In this document: piece after piece, positions 57,901 to 64,000 of the stretch
Layout of the letters: each line of letters opens with the position of its first letter
Position numbering within the stretch: the first letter of the stretch is position 1
DNA from: Lasioglossum baleicum
Taxonomy: Eukaryota > Arthropoda > Insecta > Hymenoptera > Halictidae
Assembly: GCF_051020765.1 (NCBI RefSeq)
Contig: NC_134929.1
Coordinates: 4,490,786 to 4,554,785, forward strand
DNA length: 64,000 nucleotides
Reading direction: 5' to 3'
Notes under the pieces: generated by a model
What the model saw: only the letters and a program-made list of their open reading frames with translations
Told to the model about the DNA's origin: nothing
Database searches by the model: none
Translations under genes and position numbers: made by a program

Positions 57901-58250
57901 CACCCCTCTAACCTCACCTTCACCGACATAATCCCCTCACTTCCTTTTTTGTCCCCCCCTTCTATTTCTAATTCCTTCCTCACACCTACTACCATACCCC
58001 CTTTTGCCCTTCCCTTCTTTTCCTCCCTTTTTGCCCATTGAGCCTCCCACACATACCCTTTTGTGAGCCTATCCCTGATTTTATCCCACCCCTTCTCTTC
58101 CAGCCACGTCTCCATCAAAACTACTACATCCCAATCTTCAATCCCTTTCCAAAACTCCTTATTTTTATTTAACAGCCCTGCCACATTCCAGAAACTAATC
58201 TTATGCCCTTCCCTCTTCTTCTTATCCCCACCCTCCCCTGATTCCTTCCC
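54981..58250 (-). pseudogene. LINE ORF2: endonuclease and reverse transcriptase
   Basis: The endonuclease (APE type) begins KISFWNVAGLL near 58202 and has VVVLMETW, VIVGGDFNARTG, NSVIDYVLG and SDHMPVIV. A TAG at 57407-57405 follows MVGRW; the same frame then continues without break into the RT (GVRQGCPLSPLLF; SYADDIAML). It ends with CRVCGWENETWEHVWEVC (CX2CX8HX4C) and a stop at 54981. About 1090 codons. The frame overlaps the end of ORF1 and no ATG lies close upstream, so coupled translation is possible. The TAG is the only interruption seen. Confidence 0.9.
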
Positions 58251-59362
58251 TATTCGTTTCCCTGCCCCTCTATCAATTTTTCCTCAAGCTCATCCCACCT
58301 TTTCACCTTCCCATTTACCCATAACTTCATGTATCCTATCTGAACATTTTTTCCCTCCCTCCTTTCTTTCTCAGCTGCCCTTTCAATTTTCCACCTTGCC
58401 CTCCTCTCCTCTTCTGTCAAATCGTCCTCTACCCTTTCCTCTTGCCCCCTAAGCTTTTTCTTCCCCTCCATTACCCTTCTTTTAGTTTCCCTACTTGACA
58501 GCTTCACCAGAACCATTCCCCTCCCGTCTTTACCTACTTTCCCTATCTTCCTAATTTCATTAATACCCTCTTCTTTCAACTCCATCTTTTCCCACAGTCT
58601 TTTAACCTCTACTTTTATATCCCTACCCTCCACCTTTATCCTCCTTATTACTATATTATTCTTCTTCTCCTCTCTATCCCTCTTGTCCTGCTTAATTTCT
58701 AATAACCTTAATCTTTTCCTATTCTCATCTATACTTATTTCTCCCCTTGCCCCATACTCCCCCGCCTCTTTTCCCCCCCTTTCCTTTTCCCCTATCCATT
58801 CCTCCACTTTTCCCAATTTTCCCTCTATACGATCTATTCTCATATCTGCTTTTTCCCTCCTACCCCCTTCCCCCTCCTCCCTCACTAGCTCCTCTATTCT
58901 CCCCTCTACCTTTACTACCCTTCCCTCTAAGCCTTCTAACCAATTCCTCATCCTTTCCCTATTTAGTTCTTCCTCCCTCCTCTCTTCCCTCCATTTTTCC
59001 CTTTCCCTCCTCCATTCATCTATTAACAATTTCCCTTCCTCCCTTTCCCCCCTCATCTCATCCCTCATCCTCCTCACCTCCCCCATTAGCCCTCTAAACA
59101 TTTCTTCCATTTCTTTATAATTTCCTCCCTCGCCCCTGTTATCTTTTTGCGGAGACCTCCTCGTATTATCGCTTTTTTTAAAAATTGCGTTAACATCCTC
59201 CTCCCCTTCCTCTACGTTCTCAAACCCCCTTTTCCTCCCCACGGAGTCCACACTTTCAGAGCTGAACCACCGCTCTATATTACCATCCCTCATGATCATC
59301 CCCAATCTACCCTTCGCTTCCTCCCTCTCTATCCCCTTTTCTACCCCTCTTCTCTCGCCCAT
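58250..59362 (-). CDS. LINE ORF1 protein, coiled coil with RNA-binding fold
   Basis: 370 residues, uninterrupted. Acidic/basic heptad-rich coiled coil over about residues 70-230 (rich in E, R, K). It is followed by NNIVIRRIKVEG and a segment like the RRM-type domain of L1 ORF1 proteins, then a basic C-terminal part (KNVQIGYMKLWVNGK). There is no CCHC knuckle. Such proteins are often misannotated as golgin-like because of their Glu/Arg/Lys composition. Confidence 0.8.
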   Translation of the reverse strand: MGERRGVEKGIEREEAKGRLGMIMRDGNIERWFSSESVDSVGRKRGFENVEEGEEDVNAIFKKSDNTRRSPQKDNRGEGGNYKEMEEMFRGLMGEVRRMRDEMRGEREEGKLLIDEWRREREKWREERREEELNRERMRNWLEGLEGRVVKVEGRIEELVREEGEGGRREKADMRIDRIEGKLGKVEEWIGEKERGGKEAGEYGARGEISIDENRKRLRLLEIKQDKRDREEKKNNIVIRRIKVEGRDIKVEVKRLWEKMELKEEGINEIRKIGKVGKDGRGMVLVKLSSRETKRRVMEGKKKLRGQEERVEDDLTEEERRARWKIERAAEKERREGKNVQIGYMKLWVNGKVKRWDELEEKLIEGQGNE

Positions 59363-59812
59363 TTTCCTACACTTTCAACTTTTTCCCTCTTACTTCTTTT
59401 CAAAAGTTCCCGCTTCTTACTCTACCTGTCACCTATTTTACTTTTCTCTCTCCAGATCGCGCCACCTTCCTCCTACTCTCTTTTCCCGCGCCCACCTGTC
59501 TATCTCCACGCCAACCTAACCTATTCTCTCCGTTCACTTATCCCTTTCCTATTGCTTTTTCTCTCACTCCCACACCCTTATCCCTTTCTCTCCCACCTAT
59601 CCCTAGATCTCCTAACCCCTCTCAGCAGTTTTCAGCACTCGCACTTCTTTCCACTCCACTCTAGCACACCAAAATCACGCACAGCTAATTACCTACCACA
59701 ATCTCTCACACAACCGGAAACGGAAGTCCTTGTGTTTGCATTTATTATCTCATAATAAAAAATAATAGATCGAATAAAACAAACATTTTATTGTAAATCT
59801 ATGTATATGATA

Positions 59813-59838
59813 TAACACACACACACACACACACACAA
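59813..59838. repeat. AC microsatellite
   Basis: About 12 AC units near the right end of the hAT element. Confidence 0.9.
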
Positions 59839-60014
59839 ATACTTCCCGCAAACTAATAAATTCGTTAAAGAGGCATTAGGAGACTGTAGCGTAAACACGG
59901 CGACGCAACAAAGTATTTAATATTGCGTTCGTTGCCGGTTGCGGCCCGCGTGTAGTCTTATGTTTCCAATTTTGGCCCACAATACGCCGCGGGATGCTCA
60001 CCACTGCACTAGAC

Positions 60015-60518
60015 GATACGAGTGTTGCGAGGATTCGAACGTATAAATGCGAACCGAATAGCGATTAGATGTAGAAATATACACACGTTGTTGTCTTCGC
60101 GGTGGTCGTTAACCGAAGAACGAGTCCTCGATCAGCAGGAGCGTAACCGAAAATCACGCGTTCGGCGTATCGCGAAGTGGGGGGTCGCGCAGCTGACGTG
60201 ACGTCATCCGCTCGGCTACGCGAAGTCGGTAAAAGCGGATCGGATGCGTGTCGGTTCGCCTGAACAAGCAGCATACAAAAAAATTGTTAGTATGTACGTA
60301 CACAGTAGCTCGTTACAAGCTAATTGTATTGAGCAAATACCTATTATTATTTTAGCTAGAAGTGAAAGAATTGAAATTGAGGGTCATTTTGAAAAGTAAT
60401 GGTAATCGTTTTTGTGAAATATCAAATAATTAGGTACAATAAGTATTTAAGAAATAATCAATATTTCCCAATATATAATGTATTTAATAAATAATAAATA
60501 TTTCCTAGTGAAAACTAC
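60015..60518. other. No gene; contains inverse copy of the 7868-7947 repeat
   Basis: 60150-60230 matches 7868-7947 inverted. The rest is AT-rich. Together with 49717-49791 it forms the sequence into which the hAT element inserted. Confidence 0.5.
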
Positions 60519-61383
60519 GGTAATTGTGCATAAAGGGTCCCACCTCACCGATTTTGATAAAATTTAAATATGTTGTAAAACTCAACATTCTGAACAACTT
60601 TTTCCTATACATGTAACCGCCGCTCAGCCTTAGTTTTTGAGAGATTTGTGAAAAACTGCAGCTACTACTACATTTAATTTTGCCTATACGTGCACGCCCG
60701 TGCTGTGCGTATGCTTCAGCATGATGCGACCGCTGGTCAACTGTTTCTACAGATATATCACTACGATCGTCGGACGATCCGATATACCGCGTGAACTTTT
60801 TAAATCATATTATGATGAAGAATGAGTACATATTATATTACGACGACACCACACACACCCACCCAGTGCTTAACACGCACCCACTGTTTCTAAATTATAC
60901 TCTAGATTCTTACGTATTTTCACGTGCTACGTATTTTGCGTATTTTCACGTACGAATATGATATTGAAAATTTTCACAAATGTTAATTTCTTAACGGAAA
61001 CCTTCTTTTTAGAAACAGTGGGTGCGTGTTAAGCACTGGGTGGGTATGTGTGGTGTCGTCGTAATATAATATGTACTCATTCTTCATCATCATATGATTT
61101 AAAAAGTTCACGCGGTATGTCGGATCGTCCGACGAACGTAGTGATATATCTGTAGAAACAGTTGGCGAGCGGTCGCATCATGCTGAAGCATACGCACAGC
61201 ACGGGCGTGCACGTATAGGCAAAATTAAATGTAGTAGTAGCTGCAGTTTTTCGCAAATCTCTCAAAAACTAAGGCTGAGCGGCAGTTACATGTATAGGAA
61301 AAAGTTGTTCAGAATCTTCACCCTGACAACATATTAAAAAATCATCGAAATCGGTGAGGTGGGACCTTTTATGCACAATTACC
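60519..61383. mobile_element. Palindromic element, GGTAATTGTGC termini, 8-bp duplication
   Basis: Inverted ends GGTAATTGTGCATAAA with arms of about 345 bp, flanked by AAAACTAC (60511-60518, 61384-61391). The centre carries a second inverted pair (CAGTGCTTAACACGCACCC, 60866 and 61040), so it may be a small MITE captured in the loop. Half copies are at 1610 and 10055. Non-coding. Confidence 0.85.
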
Positions 61384-61391
61384 AAAACTAC

Positions 61392-61984
61392 ATTATTAAT
61401 GTATAAGTGGCAAGTTTCTTAAGAGTTGTAATTGAATAAATAATAAATATTTCCTAACATATGCTTTTTGTTTGTTCTTTTTACACATTTCCATTGAATA
61501 GGTATCTAATTACCTTTTTTTAATGCCATTTTAGCCTTGAGTAATTGCAACTACCCGTTACAATTACTTGTAATTGCATTAAAATTACTTGGAGAGAGAA
61601 ATTGCAGAAATAAAATAAAATTATAGTTAAAATTAGCAATTTTATTTTTGCAATTTCAAATTACAGTAATTCGCAACTAATTGTAATTGTAATTGAAATT
61701 ACATTTTGCCCAACTCTGTGCGTGAAAAAAAAACACAAACGTGTGCGCCGAACACATATCGTAAATCGATCGACACTCGTGTTCGTGTTTGGCCGATGCT
61801 CTTTCGTTTTTCTTCGCAAGTAAAAAACAAGGAAAGACATACCAAATCGCATCATAGCAACGCAAACCTGTGCGTCCAGAGGCACAGAAAAGAGCTACGA
61901 CAAATGGAGTATTTCAGTGGGAGAAAGCGATAAAAGATGAAATCGACTCCCTAATACATATAATAATAATACATGGGTACTAGG
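61392..61984. repeat. AT-rich sequence with a degenerate MITE end
   Basis: 61545-61719 is rich in GTAATTGTAATT blocks and ends GCCCAACTCTG, a terminus seen in hAT-type MITEs. No opposite end was found. Confidence 0.35.
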
Positions 61985-62187
61985 GCTGCAGGCGAGTCGA
62001 GCTAAGCTCGAACTCGACTGGTCGAGTCGAGTCGAGACTCGATTGGTCGAGCCGAGTCGAGTACTCGCACGAAGCGAGCTACTCGCGCCGACGTCATCGG
62101 CTCGCATCGGTGCGAGTTACTTGCATCGATGCGAGTACTCGACCGGCTCGATCAATCCAGTCGAGCTTAGCTCAGCTCGCACCGATC
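61985..62187. repeat. CGAGT-rich repeat, possible hAT MITE
   Basis: Starts near TAGGGCTGCAGGCGAG and is built of CGAGTCGAGT and CTCGACT blocks. Cut on the right by the element at 62188. Confidence 0.5.
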
Positions 62188-62756
62188 CACAGTGCGCCGG
62201 AATGCCTGTTTCTTGGACAAAATTCAATAACTTTTGTTCTGTTTATGATAGAGACATGAAACAAAGTGGGTTTTTTTATTTATATTGAGAGCAATCACAA
62301 TATGATATTATTATTAATATAGTATTTATTTAAACATTAAAAAACGATATTTATAAACAAAATTTTGTTTTATTGGTGGTTTTCAGTAGATATATGAATT
62401 CGCAGTTCAGTTCTTCCGAAACTGAAACGTCGTTTTAAATTAAATTTTTTTCATAAATAGCAAATGATCGGAATTGTGGAAGAAATACTAAAAGTTGCAT
62501 TATACAACTTCTTTATGTGGACCTATATTGAAAATTTAACAAATACGCTTTGTAGATCTGTTTTAATTGAACAACAAACGTCTACTATTTGATCTTCCTA
62601 AAATTCGCGTACAGATTCGCTTGTAACTAATTTCCTACTGAATTTTTTAAATCTTTTTCTCAAAAACTGATTTATTTTGACATAGTATGAACATTGTTTT
62701 AAATCGATATGAAGCAGTGACTTTTCCGATTTTTGTCAATGGTTCGGCGCACTGTG
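62188..62756. mobile_element. Non-coding element with CACAGTGCGCCG termini
   Basis: CACAGTGCGCCGGAA at the left and CGGCGCACTGTG at the right form inverted ends of about 12 bp. The interior is AT-rich. No target duplication was established. Confidence 0.5.
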
Positions 62757-62939
62757 GCGAGCGTGCGATTCGTACGAAACGAACGGCATGCATGAAGGAA
62801 TTGATCCGAAATAAATTCAAGCGTAATACGACATTGAAGTTCTCGCCGTGCCACGTTTAAATTATTATGTTGGATGTGTCTTATCATGATTATTAATGTA
62901 TATTTTTTCAGATTTTACAGACTTTGCGAACAGGTTTTA

Positions 62940-63362
62940 AAAAATTGGAAATTACCAAAAATTCGGATAAATGCATATTTCCCGTTGAAGTTTGGGAAAT
63001 ATCAGGTATATAAAAATTCAATAATGAGATATTGTTGAAACAACCGTTTTTAATTTTTTTCAGAATTTTTTATATAGTGCATCGTACTTAAAAAAAATAA
63101 AAATAACCTTTTCCGATATTTCTTTACCTTTTGTAGGTGTATTATGTAATAGTGAACATTCTTGTATTCGGAAAAATAAAGTACAAACTCAAAAAATACA
63201 ATACTCTTAAAAAAATAATTTTAAAAATATTTTATTTACCTATATTTCAATATATGAACAATACTTCCAGCAGATACGATTAGTGCAGACGGCAAGGTCT
63301 CCCGCTGCGAATCGAATCTCCGGCCCTGGATCGAATCCCACACCGAATAATTTTCTTCTTTT
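62940..63362 (+). repeat. Arm related to the DDE_4/SWIM inverted repeat, with tRNA-like module
   Basis: 63050-63130 resembles 12240-12310 (TTTTTTTCAGA, GTTAAAAAAAATAAAAA, CTTTTTTCGG-like order). A tRNA-like module follows at 63270-63345, with box A-like TAGTGCAGACGG and box B-like GGATCGAATCCC, then TTTTCTTCTTTTTT. The order matches the left inverted repeat at 11842-12725. Confidence 0.55.
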
Positions 63363-63370
63363 TTAACGAT

Positions 63371-64000
63371 TGTGACGTGGCAAGATTGCCTACGTCACTC
63401 GAACTTCCATAACGGAAGACCGGGCCACCCTTTGGTCAAGCATCGCGATAAGGGCCGCTGCGAGCGCTCTCCCTGGGCACGAGTGAGACCCAAAAAGGCG
63501 CATTCTAATGTTTTGAATGTCGCGCCAAATTGCGCGACTAAAGTTTACAGGACCATATCCGGGTCCCAGGCGGGATCCGGAAATTCTACTTTCATCGCGG
63601 AAGCAACGAGCCTCGAGGATGAGCACCTCGAGGCAGGCGAAAGGCAGAATCCCGAAAGGAAATAACGAGAGATCGTCAAGGCCCAGGACTGTCAACCTGG
63701 AGGCGCCGACGAGGGCATCCGCTGCTGAGACGATCAACTACTCTGCCCTGTCGTCGCCTCGTCCGGGAAGAAGCAGCAGAGCAACCGGATTGGCTGACGC
63801 CGATCGTCTCCTCGGGAAGCGGCCAATCGGAAGACAGCGCTGCCGGATATGCCGTGAGACGCCGGAAGCCGAACGCCGTCGTCTGGGATTCGTCAACGCG
63901 AAATTCCGCATTAGCGATAGGTCGAGACGTTGCGCGAAGGAAGTAGAATCGAAAAGTGGGGGACGCCCTGCTTCTGCGTACCCGAGCTGCCGCGTGAACG
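63371..64000 (+). mobile_element. Partial LTR of the TGTGACGTGGC subfamily
   Basis: Begins TGTGACGTGGCAAGATTG and follows the 5' part of 30789-32409 (GGAAGACCGGGCCACC; CTCTCCCTGGGCAC). Runs off the window. Confidence 0.75.

Larger units (their letters stand above)
54733..59729 (-). mobile_element. Non-LTR retrotransposon (LINE), near full length
   Basis: Flanked by a 14-bp duplication TTGTGTTTGCATTT (54719-54732, 59730-59743). The minus strand encodes ORF1 and ORF2, and ends in a 3' region with AATAAA (54745 area) and no long poly(A). The coding strand is strikingly purine-rich. ORF2 has one in-frame TAG. The clade is uncertain: the coiled-coil ORF1 without CCHC resembles L1, while the C-terminal Cys/His motif is like Jockey/R1. 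Confidence 0.9.
49792..60006 (+). mobile_element. hAT transposon, 10.2 kb, with four nested elements
   Basis: Ends CAGTGATGAGCAATCCCATG and GCGGGATGCTCACCACTG, flanked by a perfect 8-bp duplication CACTAGAC (49784-49791, 60007-60014). Nested inside: 49888-50836, 51038-52645, 54035-54252 and 54733-59729. The element without them is about 2.4 kb. Confidence 0.95.

Noticed and set aside
54917..59755. Many long plus-strand ORFs rich in Ser, Pro, Leu and Phe
   Set aside because: Shadows of the purine-rich LINE ORFs on the opposite strand; no domains.
62699..62887. Short minus-strand ORF (IQHNNLNVARREL)
   Set aside because: Too short, runs across the end of a MITE, and shows no recognisable transposase motif.

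Overview
The window is a repeat-dense stretch of an animal nuclear genome, most likely an insect and perhaps an ant or other hymenopteran. That placement is an inference from the mix of transposon families and the very short introns. Almost everything recognisable is transposable-element DNA, mostly broken and deeply nested. No bacterial operon, rRNA gene or CRISPR array is present. The only non-transposon gene I can support is a small three-exon gene at 37841-43132.

Layout. 1-7170: old repeats (half foldback elements, a MITE) and a decayed copy of a DNA transposon whose transposase has an N-terminal Cys motif, a DDE_4-type core and a SWIM-type zinc finger (4716-7048). 7175-9669: a solo LTR. 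9926-22109: a Tc5-like DNA transposon (about 3 kb originally) with long inverted ends. It is split by a Tc1 element (10978-17962), which is itself split by a second DDE_4/SWIM transposon (11842-17273), and by a solo LTR (18105-19918). 22699-30311: a Ty3/gypsy element primed by tRNA-Lys, inserted in rearranged Tc5-like DNA. 30312-33600: rearranged Tc5-like DNA with another solo LTR. 33607-36000: a minisatellite, a perfect-target palindromic element and a Copia relic. 37841-43132: the small spliced gene, with a young gypsy element in its second intron. 43200-47260: two palindromic Tc5/Tc4-like elements and exon-like fragments. 47706-49430: a TA-flanked foldback element. 49450-49716: a P-element relic. 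49792-60006: a 10-kb hAT transposon filled with a MITE, a Tc1, a second MITE and a near-complete LINE. 60519-64000: an 865-bp palindrome with 8-bp target duplications, MITEs and a partial LTR.

How parts relate. The Tc5-like element at 9926-22109 and the palindromes at 43529-44554 and 45865-47252 share termini (CAAGGAGA...) and 3-bp TNA duplications inside CTNAG-like targets. They look like the coding element and its non-coding foldback relatives. All carry a tRNA-like, box A/box B module followed by a T-run about 130-260 bp inside each end, reading inward. The unrelated DDE_4/SWIM transposon carries another tRNA-like module in each roughly 880-bp inverted repeat. This recurrent placement of Pol III-like units in the inverted repeats of unrelated DNA transposons is the most unusual pattern in the window.

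Limits. All family calls come from motifs read by eye. Boundaries rest on inverted repeats and target duplications visible in the sequence. Several frameshifts fall in homopolymer runs and could be assembly errors.
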